The position numbers and the translations under genes are program-made. A DNA stretch of 37,524 nucleotides from Novosphingobium sp. (lineage in GTDB: Bacteria > Pseudomonadota > Alphaproteobacteria > Sphingomonadales > Sphingomonadaceae), in contig NZ_JAIEPN010000016.1 of NCBI RefSeq assembly GCF_019748365.1, positions 1-37,524 of the forward strand, read 5' to 3'. Below, piece by piece: positions 1 through 8,783 of the stretch; positions within the stretch are counted from its first letter, which is position 1, and every line of letters begins with the position of its first letter. The notes beneath the pieces are model-generated. The model saw nothing but the letters and a program-made list of their open reading frames with translations, did not search any database and was not told where the DNA came from.

Positions 1-2112
1 GGCATGGCGCACCGCGGGCGGCTCAACGTGCTGGCGAACGTGCTGGCCAAGCCCTACCGCGTGATCTTCCACGAGTTTTCCGGCGGCACCGCGAACCCCG
101 AGGACGTCGGCGGTTCGGGCGACGTGAAGTATCACCTTGGCACCAGCACGGACCGCGAGTTCGACGGGATCAAGGTGCATATGAGCCTGCAGCCCAACCC
201 GAGCCACCTCGAAACAGTGGACCCGGTGGTGCTGGGCAAGGCACGGGCGCAGCAGGCGTTTCGTGATGACATCGGCAAGGGCAAGCACAAGCAGGTGCTC
301 CCCATCCTGATCCACGGCGATGCGGCCTTTGCGGGCCAGGGCATCGTGTGGGAGTGCTTCGGTTTTTCGGGCGTGCGCGGGTACAACACCGGCGGGTGCA
401 TCCACTTCATCATCAACAACCAGATCGGCTTCACCACCAGCCCGCAGTTCAGCCGCGGCTCGCCCTATCCGAGCGATGTGGCCAAGGGCGTGCAGGCGCC
501 GATCATCCACGTGAACGGCGATGACCCGGAAGCGGTGACCTTCGCGTGCAAGCTCGCCATCGATTACCGCCAGAAGTTCGGCCGCGATGTGGTGGTCGAC
601 ATGTGGTGCTATCGCCGCTTCGGCCACAACGAGGGCGATGAGCCGAGCTTCACCCAGCCGCTGATGTACGCAAAGATCAAGCAGCATCCTGCGGTTTCGG
701 AAATCTATGCGCGCCGCCTCGTCGAGCAGGGCGTGATCGACAAGGACTGGAAGGGCGAGAACGAGGACCGCTTCGTCGCGACCTTGGAGAACGAGTTCGA
801 GGCAGCCAAGAGCTACAAGGCGAACGAGGCCGACTGGTTTGGCGGACGCTGGAGCGGGCTCAACAAGCCGGCCGATCCGGAAACCGCGCGGCGCAACGTG
901 GCGACCGGGATCGACCAGAAGCGCTTCGACGCGCTGGGCCGGACGCTGACGACGGTGCCCGAGGGGCTGACCATCCACAAGACGCTGGCGCGCGTGATCG
1001 AGGCCAAGCGGCAGATGTTCGGCGAAGGCCAGGGCTTTGACTGGGCGACGGCGGAGGCGCTGGCGTTTGGCAGCCTGCTGACCGAGGGCTTCAACGTGCG
1101 GCTTTCGGGGCAGGATTCGGGCCGCGGCACCTTCAGCCAGCGCCATGCGGTGTGGGTCGATCAGACCGACGAGCGCAAGTATGTGCCGCTGACCACGCTG
1201 CCGCACGGCAAGTTCGAAGTGCATGACAGCCCGCTTTCGGAATACGGCGTGCTGGGCTTCGAATATGGGTATGCCAGCGCCGACCCCAAGACGCTGGTGC
1301 TGTGGGAAGCGCAGTTTGGCGACTTTGCCAACGGCGCGCAGATCGTGATCGACCAGTATATCGCGGCCTCCGAAGCCAAGTGGCTGCGCGCCAACGGCCT
1401 CGTGATGCTGTTGCCGCATGGCTATGAGGGACAGGGCCCGGAGCATTCGTCGGCAAGGCTGGAGCGCTATCTGCAGCTTTGCGCCGAGGACAATATCCAG
1501 GTCTGCAACATCACCAGCCCGGCGAACTACTTCCACGTGCTGCGCCGGCAGATGCAGCGGCCGTTCCGCAAGCCGCTGATCATCATGACGCCCAAGAGCC
1601 TGCTGCGCCATCCGTTGGCAAAGTCGAAGGCTTCGGACTTCGTTGGCGAGGGGCACTTCATGCGCATCCTCTCCGACATCAACCCGGCGGCGGACGCGGA
1701 TACCAAGCGCGTGGTGCTGTGCAGCGGCAAGGTTGCCTACGACTTGATCGAGGCGCGCGATGCGGCGGGGATTACGGACACACAGATTATCCGGCTGGAG
1801 CAGCTCTATCCCTTCCCGGGCGAGCCGCTGGCGCTGCGGCTTTCGCGCATGGCGAACCTTGAGGAAGTGGTGTGGTGCCAGGAAGAGCCGCGCAACAATG
1901 GCGCGTGGTTCTTCGTCGAGCCGCTGATCGAGGAGGCGCTGAAGGCAGCGGGCAGCAAGGTCAGCCGCGCGCGCTATGCCGGGCGCAACGCGGCGGCATC
2001 GCCCGCCACGGGTCTTGCCAAGCGCCATGCCGCCGAACAGGCCGCCCTGATCAGCAACGCGCTTTCGCTTTCGGTGCGCGGCGAGCTGCGCCGGACCAAG
2101 AAGAAGGCCTGA
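1..2112 (+). CDS. sucA: 2-oxoglutarate dehydrogenase E1 component, 5'-truncated by window
   Basis: Thiamine-diphosphate-dependent E1 subunit of the 2-oxoglutarate dehydrogenase complex; it decarboxylates 2-oxoglutarate and passes the succinyl group to the E2 lipoyl arm (TCA cycle, cytoplasm). About 703 residues are visible and the frame is open at base 1, so roughly the first quarter of a ~930-residue protein lies upstream. The first visible ATG (position 4) is internal, because the segment MAHRGRLNVLANVL is core E1 sequence. Recognisable pieces are HGDAAFAGQG, the NNQIGFTT cofactor-binding region, RRFGHNEGDEPSFTQP and a transketolase-type C-terminal half with LLPHGYEGQGPEHSSAR. sucB follows 28 bases downstream in the same direction. 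The identity is secure from family motifs and context. Confidence 0.97.
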   Translation, partial: GMAHRGRLNVLANVLAKPYRVIFHEFSGGTANPEDVGGSGDVKYHLGTSTDREFDGIKVHMSLQPNPSHLETVDPVVLGKARAQQAFRDDIGKGKHKQVLPILIHGDAAFAGQGIVWECFGFSGVRGYNTGGCIHFIINNQIGFTTSPQFSRGSPYPSDVAKGVQAPIIHVNGDDPEAVTFACKLAIDYRQKFGRDVVVDMWCYRRFGHNEGDEPSFTQPLMYAKIKQHPAVSEIYARRLVEQGVIDKDWKGENEDRFVATLENEFEAAKSYKANEADWFGGRWSGLNKPADPETARRNVATGIDQKRFDALGRTLTTVPEGLTIHKTLARVIEAKRQMFGEGQGFDWATAEALAFGSLLTEGFNVRLSGQDSGRGTFSQRHAVWVDQTDERKYVPLTTLPHGKFEVHDSPLSEYGVLGFEYGYASADPKTLVLWEAQFGDFANGAQIVIDQYIAASEAKWLRANGLVMLLPHGYEGQGPEHSSARLERYLQLCAEDNIQVCNITSPANYFHVLRRQMQRPFRKPLIIMTPKSLLRHPLAKSKASDFVGEGHFMRILSDINPAADADTKRVVLCSGKVAYDLIEARDAAGITDTQIIRLEQLYPFPGEPLALRLSRMANLEEVVWCQEEPRNNGAWFFVEPLIEEALKAAGSKVSRARYAGRNAAASPATGLAKRHAAEQAALISNALSLSVRGELRRTKKKA

Positions 2113-2140
2113 AACCCTTTCAGTTTGAGAGATTGAACGC

Positions 2141-3343
2141 ATGTCTATCGAAGTCAAAGTTCCGGTCCTCGGCGAGAGCGTCAGCGAAGCGACGGTTGGC
2201 CAGTGGCTGAAGCAGCCCGGCGAGGCGGTGGCGCTGGATGAGCCCATCGCGAGCCTTGAGACCGACAAGGTCGCGGTCGAGGTGCCCTCGCCCGTGGCCG
2301 GCATCATGGGCGCGCATATTGCCGCCGAGGGTGACACCGTGGCGGTGGGCGCGCTGCTGGGCCTGATCGAGACGAGCGGCGTGGCGACTTCGCCCTCCCC
2401 TGCCCCGGCGGCAGCGGCGGCTCCGGCTGCGGCGGTTGCTGCGGACGATGCGGCGGCGCTTTCGCCTGCCGTGCGGCGCGCAGTGCTCGAGCATGGGATC
2501 GACCCGGCGACGGTCAAAGGCACCGGCAAGGACGGACGCCTCACCAAGGAAGACGTGCTGGCGGCGGCTGTTGCCAAGCAGGCCGCGCCCGTGGTGGCGG
2601 CGCCTGCCCCTGCCCCGGCGCCGGTGGTGAGCGTGTCCGGCGAACGGCGCGAGGAGCGGGTCAAGATGACCCGCCTGCGCCAGACGATCGCCAAGCGGCT
2701 GAAATCGGCGCAGGAAACCGCCGCGATGCTGACCACGTTCAACGACGTGGACATGAGCGCGGTGATGGAAGCGCGCGCGAAGTACAAGGACGTGTTCGAG
2801 AAGAAGCACGGCGTGAAGCTGGGGCTGATGAGCTTTTTCGCCAAGGCTTCGGTGCTGGCGCTGAAGGACATTCCGGCGGTCAACGCGCAGATGCAGGGCG
2901 ATGAGATCGTCTATTTCGACTACGTCGACATTTCGGTCGCGGTTTCGGCGCCCAATGGCCTCGTCGTGCCGGTGGTGCGCGATGTCGACAAGATGAGCTT
3001 TGCCGGGATCGAGAAGGCCATCGCCGAATACGGCAAGAAGGCGCGCGACGGCACACTGACCATGGCCGACATGGCGGGCGGCACCTTCACGATTTCGAAC
3101 GGCGGCGTGTTCGGTGGCCTCATGTCCACCCCGATCATCAACCCGCCGCAGTCGGCGGTGCTGGGGCTCCACCGGATCGAGGATAGGCCGGTCGTCCGCG
3201 ATGGGCAGATCGTGGTGCGGCCGATGATGTATATCGCGCTGAGCTATGACCACCGGATCATCGATGGGCGCGAGGCGGTGACGGCGCTGAAGACGATCAA
3301 GGAAGCGATTGAGGATCCGACCCGGCTGCTGATTGATATGTGA
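2141..3343 (+). CDS. sucB: 2-oxoglutarate dehydrogenase E2 (dihydrolipoyllysine succinyltransferase)
   Basis: Core acyltransferase of the 2-oxoglutarate dehydrogenase complex; it transfers succinyl from lipoamide to CoA. The 400 residues show the family order: an N-terminal lipoyl domain with the lipoylated lysine in ETDKVAVE (about Lys43), an Ala/Pro linker, a peripheral subunit-binding domain near residues 107-140 ([15 protein letters not shown]), a second Ala/Pro linker, and the catalytic domain ending in [14 protein letters not shown] (His371, Asp375). Length and domain order match other SucB proteins with a single lipoyl domain. It lies between sucA and an unknown small gene, with lpdA next, as expected for an operon supplying E1, E2 and E3. 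Confidence 0.97.
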   Translation: MSIEVKVPVLGESVSEATVGQWLKQPGEAVALDEPIASLETDKVAVEVPSPVAGIMGAHIAAEGDTVAVGALLGLIETSGVATSPSPAPAAAAAPAAAVAADDAAALSPAVRRAVLEHGIDPATVKGTGKDGRLTKEDVLAAAVAKQAAPVVAAPAPAPAPVVSVSGERREERVKMTRLRQTIAKRLKSAQETAAMLTTFNDVDMSAVMEARAKYKDVFEKKHGVKLGLMSFFAKASVLALKDIPAVNAQMQGDEIVYFDYVDISVAVSAPNGLVVPVVRDVDKMSFAGIEKAIAEYGKKARDGTLTMADMAGGTFTISNGGVFGGLMSTPIINPPQSAVLGLHRIEDRPVVRDGQIVVRPMMYIALSYDHRIIDGREAVTALKTIKEAIEDPTRLLIDM

Positions 3344-3350
3344 GGGCGCT

Positions 3351-3818
3351 ATGCGCGGGGTTTTTGCATTCATGCTTCTGGGGGGTGCCTTGCCCCTCCA
3401 CGCGAATGCAGAACCCTTGCGCTTCGTTCCCTTCACCGATCAGTTTCTGGCAATTGAAATTCCAGCGGCAGCGACGCAGAGCGAAGCCGACAGTTTTCAA
3501 GTAGCGTTTGGTGCCCGGCGGGCGAGCTTCGAGTTGAGCTGGTCCACACCCCATGTGAACGAACGAACAGTCGATTGCGGTGCTAACGCTGCCACGTATC
3601 GGATTAGCAGGCCGAGCATCTACGCCTACTCCTGCCTTATGGACGGGAACGTGGTCTACCACGTCGAGAAGTTTGGTCGGACCTATCGTATCGGTGCCAG
3701 TGATGCCACCGAGACCGTTGAGTTGAATATGACTTATCCTGCGGACCAGCGTGCATTCTGGGACCCTATTGTTACGCATATGAGCCGGACACTGCGGGTC
3801 CAGGCGCAGAAAAGGTAA
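3351..3818 (+). CDS. Hypothetical secreted protein inserted in the sucAB-lpdA operon
   Basis: I do not recognise this 155-residue protein. The ATG at 3351 is preferred over the in-frame TTG at 3333 because it directly opens a signal-peptide-like stretch (MRGVFAFMLLGGALPLHANA), while the TTG would overlap the end of sucB. The mature part has two cysteines in the middle (VDCGA and SCLMD) that could form a disulfide, and no membrane helix after the signal. It starts 7 bases after the sucB stop and ends 6 bases before the lpdA ATG, and the AAAAGG serving lpdA lies in its last codons, so it is probably co-transcribed. Base use is odd: codons such as AAT, GTT, ATT and TTT are frequent, unlike the strongly GC3-biased genes on both sides, which suggests recent acquisition. 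No function is proposed. Confidence 0.75.
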   Translation: MRGVFAFMLLGGALPLHANAEPLRFVPFTDQFLAIEIPAAATQSEADSFQVAFGARRASFELSWSTPHVNERTVDCGANAATYRISRPSIYAYSCLMDGNVVYHVEKFGRTYRIGASDATETVELNMTYPADQRAFWDPIVTHMSRTLRVQAQKR

Positions 3819-3824
3819 TCTCCC

Positions 3825-5225
3825 ATGGCTGAATACGACTACGACGTGCTTGTCATCGGTGCCGGCCCGGGCGGCTATGTTGCGGCGATCCGGGCGGCGC
3901 AGCTGGGGCTGAAGGTGGCTTGTGCCGAGGGGCGCGAAACGCTGGGCGGCACGTGCCTCAACGTGGGGTGCATTCCTTCCAAGGCGCTGCTGCACGGTTC
4001 GGAGAAGTATGCCGAGGCGGTGGACGGCACGTTTGCGAGCTATGGCATCAAGACCGGGCCGGTGACGCTCGATCTGGCGGCGATGCAGCAGCAGAAGCTG
4101 GATTCGGTGAAGCAGCTGACGGGCGGGATCGAGTTCCTGTTCAAGAAGAACAAGGTGACCTGGCTGAAGGGCTACGCCTCGTTCGTGGATGCGCACACGG
4201 TGTCTGTCGGCGGTGCGAATGTGACCGCGAAGGACGTGGTGATCGCAACGGGTTCGAGCGTGACGCCGCTGCCGGGCGTGACGGTGGACAACGACGCGGG
4301 TGTTGTGGTCGATTCCACCGGTGCGCTGGCGCTGGACCGGGTGCCGGATCATCTCGTGGTGATCGGTGGCGGGGTGATCGGGCTGGAACTGGGTTCGGTC
4401 TGGCGGCGGCTGGGCGCGAAGGTGACGGTGGTGGAGTTCCTCGACCAGTTGCTGCCCGGCATGGACGGCGATGTGCGCAAGGAAGCCGCCAAGATCTTCA
4501 AGAAGCAGGGGATGGAGCTGCGGCTTTCGACCAAGGTCACGGGCGTTGCCGTGAAGGGCAAGACTGCGACGCTGACACTGGAGCCATCGGCAGGCGGCGC
4601 GGCGGAGACGCTGAGCGCGGACTGCGTGCTGGTTGCCATCGGGCGGCGGCCGAATGTGGAGGGGCTGGGTCTCGAGAAGATCGGGCTTGAAGTGAACAAG
4701 CGCGGGCAGATCGAGACTGGGCATGATTTCCGCACGAGTGTTCCGGGCGTCTGGGCGATCGGCGACGTGATCCCCGGGCCGATGCTGGCGCACAAGGCCG
4801 AGGACGAAGGCGTCGCCGTGGCGGAGTTCATCGCCGGGCAGACGGGCATTGTGAACCATGCGGTGATCCCGGGCGTGGTCTATACCTTCCCAGAGTTTGC
4901 GGGCGTGGGGCTGACCGAAGAGGCCGCGCGCGAAAAGGGCGAGGTCAAGGTTTCCAAGTTCCCGATGCTGGCCAACAGCCGCGCCAAGACCAACCACGAG
5001 CCGGACGGCTTCGTGAAGGTGATCGCGGACGCCAAGACCGAGCGCGTGCTCGGCGTGTGGTGCATCGCGAGCGTGGCGGGTTCGATGATTGCGGAAGCCG
5101 CGCTGGCGCTGGAGTTTGGCGCGACAGCGGAAGACATCGCCTATACCTGCCATGCCCACCCGACCCATGCCGAGGCGCTGAAGGAAGCGGCGATGGGGAT
5201 TGGCGGCAAGCCGATCCATATCTGA
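3825..5225 (+). CDS. lpdA: Dihydrolipoyl dehydrogenase (E3)
   Basis: FAD flavoprotein that reoxidises dihydrolipoamide with NAD+, the third subunit of the 2-oxoglutarate (and possibly pyruvate) dehydrogenase complex. The 466 residues contain the N-terminal FAD Rossmann motif GAGPGGYVAA, the redox-active disulfide in GGTCLNVGCIPSKALL (Cys44, Cys49), the NAD-binding GGGVIGLELGSV, the second FAD motif with WAIGDV, and the C-terminal HPTHAE active-site pair (His445, Glu450). Full length for the family. It is the last gene of the odh operon; a strong hairpin follows at 5260-5292. Confidence 0.97.
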   Translation: MAEYDYDVLVIGAGPGGYVAAIRAAQLGLKVACAEGRETLGGTCLNVGCIPSKALLHGSEKYAEAVDGTFASYGIKTGPVTLDLAAMQQQKLDSVKQLTGGIEFLFKKNKVTWLKGYASFVDAHTVSVGGANVTAKDVVIATGSSVTPLPGVTVDNDAGVVVDSTGALALDRVPDHLVVIGGGVIGLELGSVWRRLGAKVTVVEFLDQLLPGMDGDVRKEAAKIFKKQGMELRLSTKVTGVAVKGKTATLTLEPSAGGAAETLSADCVLVAIGRRPNVEGLGLEKIGLEVNKRGQIETGHDFRTSVPGVWAIGDVIPGPMLAHKAEDEGVAVAEFIAGQTGIVNHAVIPGVVYTFPEFAGVGLTEEAAREKGEVKVSKFPMLANSRAKTNHEPDGFVKVIADAKTERVLGVWCIASVAGSMIAEAALALEFGATAEDIAYTCHAHPTHAEALKEAAMGIGGKPIHI

Positions 5226-5235
5226 GGGGGGGGCC

Positions 5236-5292
5236 CCCTCCGACCCGCTTCGCGGGCCACCTCCCCATTTGTGCTTCGCAAAAATGGGGAGG
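5236..5292. terminator. Convergent-end hairpin repeat (ATGGGGAGG family, copy 1)
   Basis: Between the lpdA stop (5225) and the end of the opposing gene (5295) lies a small CCCGC/GCGGG hairpin (about 5245-5256) and then a perfect 11-bp stem (5260-5270 with 5282-5292) around a 10-12 base loop. A close copy lies at 8690-8778, again between convergent genes. It probably acts as a bidirectional terminator for lpdA and the opposing c-di-GMP gene. Confidence 0.7.
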
Positions 5293-5294
5293 AT

Positions 5295-7493
5295 CTAGGC
5301 GCGTTTGCGGACTTCGACTTCGAGGAATTGCGGCGCGCTGGTGCTGACCATGCGGGCGGCGGCGGCGAGGGCGTAGGGGCTGGCGCGGTAGCGGGTGACG
5401 AGGCCGCCGGCGCCGTCGCTGACGAGCGGGCTCTCGAACTCCACGCCGATGGTCGCGTCTTCTGAGCGTGAAACGGTGACGACGGCAAGCTGGCCCGCGC
5501 CGAGATCGAGCACGAGGCTGGTGCCGACGGGGACGCCGACAAGGCCTTCGATCCGCGCACCGGTGGCCGAGAGATTGCGCAGCAGCGCTTCGTAGCGGTG
5601 GTCTTCGTGGATCACGCCGATGCGGCGGTAGACCGAGCGGCGCTCAGGCCGGTGGCGCTTGGGGCCATCGGGCGGGATGTGGAGTTCGCCCGCGGCCATG
5701 CGTTCGAGCACGACCGCCTGTTCGAGCGGGGGCGAATAGAGGAAGCCCTGGATGAGCCGCGCACCCTTGGCGCAGACGACATCGCGCTGGTCGAACGCCT
5801 CGACGCCTTCGACCGTGGTTTCCATGCCGAGCGCATCAGCGAGGCCGATGATCGCGGCGATGATCTTGGCGCTGTTCTGGTCGCTCAAGGTGCAGCTATC
5901 GACGAAGCTGCGGTCGACCTTGAGCTTGTCGAACGGCGCGGCGCGCAAGTAGCTGAGCGAGGAATAGCCGGTGCCGAAATCATCCAGCGCAAGGCGGACG
6001 CCGAGGGCCTTGAGCGCCTTGAACGCCGCATCGGTGGTCTCGCTATCGCCCATGAACACGGATTCGGTGAGTTCGAGTTCGAGCCGTTCGGGATCGAGTC
6101 CGGTTTCGGCGAGGACATCGGCGACAACGCCCGGAAACTCGGGGTGGGCGAACTGCACCGCCGAGACATTGACCGCGATGCGCAAGGGGTGCGGCCAGCG
6201 GGCGGCATCTTGCGCGGCCTGGCGCAGCGCCAAGGCGCCGAGCGGAAGGATCATGCCGGTATCCTCGGCAACCGGGATGAACACCGAGGGCGGCACCGCG
6301 CCGCGCTCCGGATGTTCCCAGCGCATCAGCGCCTCGAAGCCGACGACGGCATGATCATCGGTTCGCACGACGGGCTGGTAGACCATGCCGAGCTGGGGTT
6401 CTTCCCAGCTGTCGTCCCCGCCATCGACCGAGGCGATGGCATCGCGCAGGGCCTCTTCGAGCAGGCGGCGCTCTTCCTTCTCGTCCTTCAGGTCGGAGGA
6501 ATAGAAGCGGAACTGGCCGCGTCCGCCGTGCTTGGCAGCATAGAGTGCAAGGTCTGCGGCGCGGACGATATCCTCGCGCTCGGTGCCATCGAAGGGGGCT
6601 ATCGCCATGCCGATCGAGACGCCGATGACGACATGGTTGTCGTCGATCGAATAAGGCTGCGAGATGAGGCCGATGATCTTTTCGGCCAGTTCACCAAGCT
6701 TGCCGCGATCTTCCTGATCGGCGAGCAGGATCTGGAATTCGTCGCCGCCGAGCCGGCCGATCTCGCCAGCAGTGCCGACGACGCGGGTGAGGCGCTGGGC
6801 GACCTGGCGGAGAAGCTCGTCGCCCGCGGGGTGGCCGAGCGTGTCGTTGACCTGCTTGAACCGATCAAGATCGAGCATCATCAGCGTAGCCGGGCGCAGG
6901 GTGCCCTTGAACGCGGCGAGTATCGAATCGAGGCGGCGGGTGATGCGATGGCGATTGGCAAGGCCGGTGAGCGAATCGAATTCGGCGAGGCGCGAATCCT
7001 CGATGCGGCGTTCGTATTCCACCGTGATATCGCGCGCGCTGCCGCGATAGCCATGGAATGCGCCGTCACTGCCTGGCTTGGTCACATCAATCTTCGGCTG
7101 GCCCGAAAGCGCCCACCATGCGCGGCGCGTGCCGGGGGCGCAGCGATCGGGCACGAGCCGGACGGTGACATCGGTGAGGCGGTTATGCGCGCCGAGTAGG
7201 AATTGCAGCGGCCGGTCGGAGCGTTCGCCGGGGTGTTCGGGATCGGTTTCGAAAAGGCTGGTAAAGGGTTTGCCGATCAGATCCTCCACCGCAAGGCCGA
7301 AGCGTTCGCAGGCGACGGGGGAGATGTAGGACAGGCAGCCGGCCGCGTCGGTCGCCCAGAACCAACCGGAATGGCCACGCTCGATATCATCAAGCACCGC
7401 CAGCCGGTGCTGCGCGCGGTGCGCCGCATCGTCGCCGAAAGCCGGCGGTTGCGGCGGCCGGGATGCCTGCCAGGGCTTGAGCAGATTCTTCAC
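5295..7493 (-). CDS. PAS-GGDEF-EAL-PilZ cyclic di-GMP signalling protein
   Basis: Cytoplasmic protein that both carries a diguanylate cyclase and a c-di-GMP phosphodiesterase domain. With the GTG at 7493 as start it is 732 residues: PAS about 35-165, GGDEF about 166-335 (intact GGDEF at 249-253), EAL about 340-590 (EALMRW at 387, ELTES, DDFGTGYSSL all intact) and a C-terminal PilZ-like domain about 615-715 (RNLSATGARIEG). The RxxD inhibitory site normally five residues before GGDEF is absent. The open frame continues upstream to 7910 but would then cover the divergent gene at 7582, and the extra part has low-complexity shadow character, so the GTG just before KNLLKPWQ is chosen; its ribosome-binding site is weak and the start is uncertain. 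No transmembrane segment is seen. The PilZ domain could provide c-di-GMP feedback in place of the I-site. Confidence 0.93.
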   Translation of the reverse strand: MKNLLKPWQASRPPQPPAFGDDAAHRAQHRLAVLDDIERGHSGWFWATDAAGCLSYISPVACERFGLAVEDLIGKPFTSLFETDPEHPGERSDRPLQFLLGAHNRLTDVTVRLVPDRCAPGTRRAWWALSGQPKIDVTKPGSDGAFHGYRGSARDITVEYERRIEDSRLAEFDSLTGLANRHRITRRLDSILAAFKGTLRPATLMMLDLDRFKQVNDTLGHPAGDELLRQVAQRLTRVVGTAGEIGRLGGDEFQILLADQEDRGKLGELAEKIIGLISQPYSIDDNHVVIGVSIGMAIAPFDGTEREDIVRAADLALYAAKHGGRGQFRFYSSDLKDEKEERRLLEEALRDAIASVDGGDDSWEEPQLGMVYQPVVRTDDHAVVGFEALMRWEHPERGAVPPSVFIPVAEDTGMILPLGALALRQAAQDAARWPHPLRIAVNVSAVQFAHPEFPGVVADVLAETGLDPERLELELTESVFMGDSETTDAAFKALKALGVRLALDDFGTGYSSLSYLRAAPFDKLKVDRSFVDSCTLSDQNSAKIIAAIIGLADALGMETTVEGVEAFDQRDVVCAKGARLIQGFLYSPPLEQAVVLERMAAGELHIPPDGPKRHRPERRSVYRRIGVIHEDHRYEALLRNLSATGARIEGLVGVPVGTSLVLDLGAGQLAVVTVSRSEDATIGVEFESPLVSDGAGGLVTRYRASPYALAAAARMVSTSAPQFLEVEVRKRA

Positions 7494-7581
7494 GTGGCGC
7501 AGAGAGCCTGTTGGAGAAAGGGGCCGGTCCAGATGGCATCCTAGGCACGGGTTGGTTACTTTCGTCCTAAGTGGAGTGTGA

Positions 7582-8262
7582 ATGAGCCTGATTTCCATCC
7601 TTGCGCTGAACCTGCCCGCGCCGCCGCGATTGCCGGCTTCGGAAGTCTTCGCGCTGATCGCGGCGCTGGACCCGGCGGGCATCGCGATCGCTGCGCTGAG
7701 CGGCGCGCTGCTGGCGGCGCGGATGCGGCAGACCTTTGTAACGATGGCGTTTTTCGCGCTGGTGACGGGTGTGGGCGGTGGCACGGTGCGCGACCTGTTG
7801 ATCGGGGCGCCGGTATTCTGGGTGCACAACGCCTGGACCGCACCGGTATGCCTTATCGCGGCGCTGCTGGTGTGGTTCAGCCCGGCGCGCTGGTGGCAGG
7901 GGGACAGCACGCGGGTGATCGAATGGGCCGATGCGGCGGGGCTTGGCGCCTATGCGGTGCTGGGGACGGCCAAGGCGCTGGCGCTGGGCGTGGCGCCGGT
8001 ACCGGCGGCGATGATGGGCGTGATCACCGGCTGCGTGGGCGGGGTGATCCGCGATGTGATCGCCGGGCGGCCCTCGATCATCATGCGGCCCGAGCTTTAC
8101 GTGACGCCCGCCGCGCTCACTTCGGCGATCTGCGCGGGTGGACATATGGCGGGAATCGACAAGATGATCGTATGGCCGGTGGCGGCGCTGGCGGGCTTTG
8201 GCCTGCGCGGCGCGGCGATACAGTGGCAGCTGGCACTGCCGGCCTATGGGCGAAAGGGATGA
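7582..8262 (+). CDS. TRIC/UPF0126-family membrane channel protein
   Basis: Inner-membrane protein of 226 residues made almost entirely of hydrophobic helices (about seven), with the two-fold repeated signature of the UPF0126/trimeric intracellular cation channel family: GVGGGTVRDLLIG in the first half and GCVGGVIRDVIAG in the second. Prokaryotic TRIC proteins conduct monovalent cations; older annotations call the family glycine transporters, so the substrate is not settled. A GGAG lies six bases before the ATG. It is divergent from the c-di-GMP gene with an 88-base gap and overlaps the region of the next gene so closely that the two are likely co-transcribed. Confidence 0.9.
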   Translation: MSLISILALNLPAPPRLPASEVFALIAALDPAGIAIAALSGALLAARMRQTFVTMAFFALVTGVGGGTVRDLLIGAPVFWVHNAWTAPVCLIAALLVWFSPARWWQGDSTRVIEWADAAGLGAYAVLGTAKALALGVAPVPAAMMGVITGCVGGVIRDVIAGRPSIIMRPELYVTPAALTSAICAGGHMAGIDKMIVWPVAALAGFGLRGAAIQWQLALPAYGRKG

Positions 8263-8264
8263 GG

Positions 8265-8681
8265 ATGCGGAAGGTGTTGTTTGCCGCTGCGCTGACATTG
8301 GCGGCGGGTGCGGGTGCGGCGGAGCAGGCGAGCCCCTATGGCCAGTGGCGCACGCCCGAGCGCGGCGGGCTGATCGAGGTTTCGCAGTGCGACGGCGGGC
8401 TTTGCGGCAAGATCCTGGGCGGGACGCCGGGGGCATCGCCCGAGGACGGGCTGGACCGCTACAACAAGAACCCGGCGCTGCGGTCACGGCCGCTGATCGG
8501 GCTCTACGTGTTTCGCGGGCTCAAGCCGGCGGGCGGGAGCTGGAAGGGCTCGATCTACAATCCCAGCGATGGCGGGACATATACCGCGACCGTGACGCTG
8601 AAATCGGCGAGCGAGATGACGGTGAAGGGCTGCGTGGTCTGGCCGCTGTGCAAGACGCAGACCTGGGCGAAGGTGCGGTAG
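8265..8681 (+). CDS. DUF2147-family secreted protein
   Basis: Exported protein of 138 residues with a clear signal peptide (RKVLFAAALTLAAGAGAAE) followed by the DUF2147 pattern: YGQWRTPERGGLIEVSQC, LCGKILG, then a beta-rich segment ending WKGSIYNPSDGGTYTA and KGCVVWPLCKTQTW. Members are periplasmic lipocalin-like proteins of unknown role. Two starts are possible: ATG 8259, overlapping the previous stop as ATGA, and ATG 8265. The AAAGGG at 8253-8258 is well spaced only for 8265, which is chosen. The four cysteines could form disulfides. Confidence 0.9.
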   Translation: MRKVLFAAALTLAAGAGAAEQASPYGQWRTPERGGLIEVSQCDGGLCGKILGGTPGASPEDGLDRYNKNPALRSRPLIGLYVFRGLKPAGGSWKGSIYNPSDGGTYTATVTLKSASEMTVKGCVVWPLCKTQTWAKVR

Positions 8682-8689
8682 AAGATTAA

Positions 8690-8778
8690 ACCCCTCCGAC
8701 CCGCTTCGCGGGCCACCTCCCCATTTGTCCCTTCGGGAAAAATGGGGAGGTGCCGGAGCGCAGCGGAGGCGGAGGGGT
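8690..8778. repeat. Nested hairpin repeat (ATGGGGAGG family, copy 2), bidirectional terminator
   Basis: Between two convergent genes. The outer arms ACCCCTCCG (8690-8698) and CGGAGGGGT (8770-8778) enclose a CCCGC/GCGGG hairpin and a perfect 13-bp stem (8714-8726 with 8740-8752). The central part matches the 5236-5292 copy closely, and the start of a degenerate third copy is seen near 18450. Likely terminator; a dispersed repeat by its sequence identity. Confidence 0.75.
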
Positions 8779-8783
8779 CTACT

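Noticed and set aside
3297..5219. 640-codon minus-strand frame opposite lpdA
   Set aside because: His/Arg-rich shadow of lpdA and the neighbouring gene.
5598..7199. 533-codon plus-strand frame opposite the GGDEF/EAL gene
   Set aside because: Antisense shadow; the opposite strand has intact catalytic motifs.
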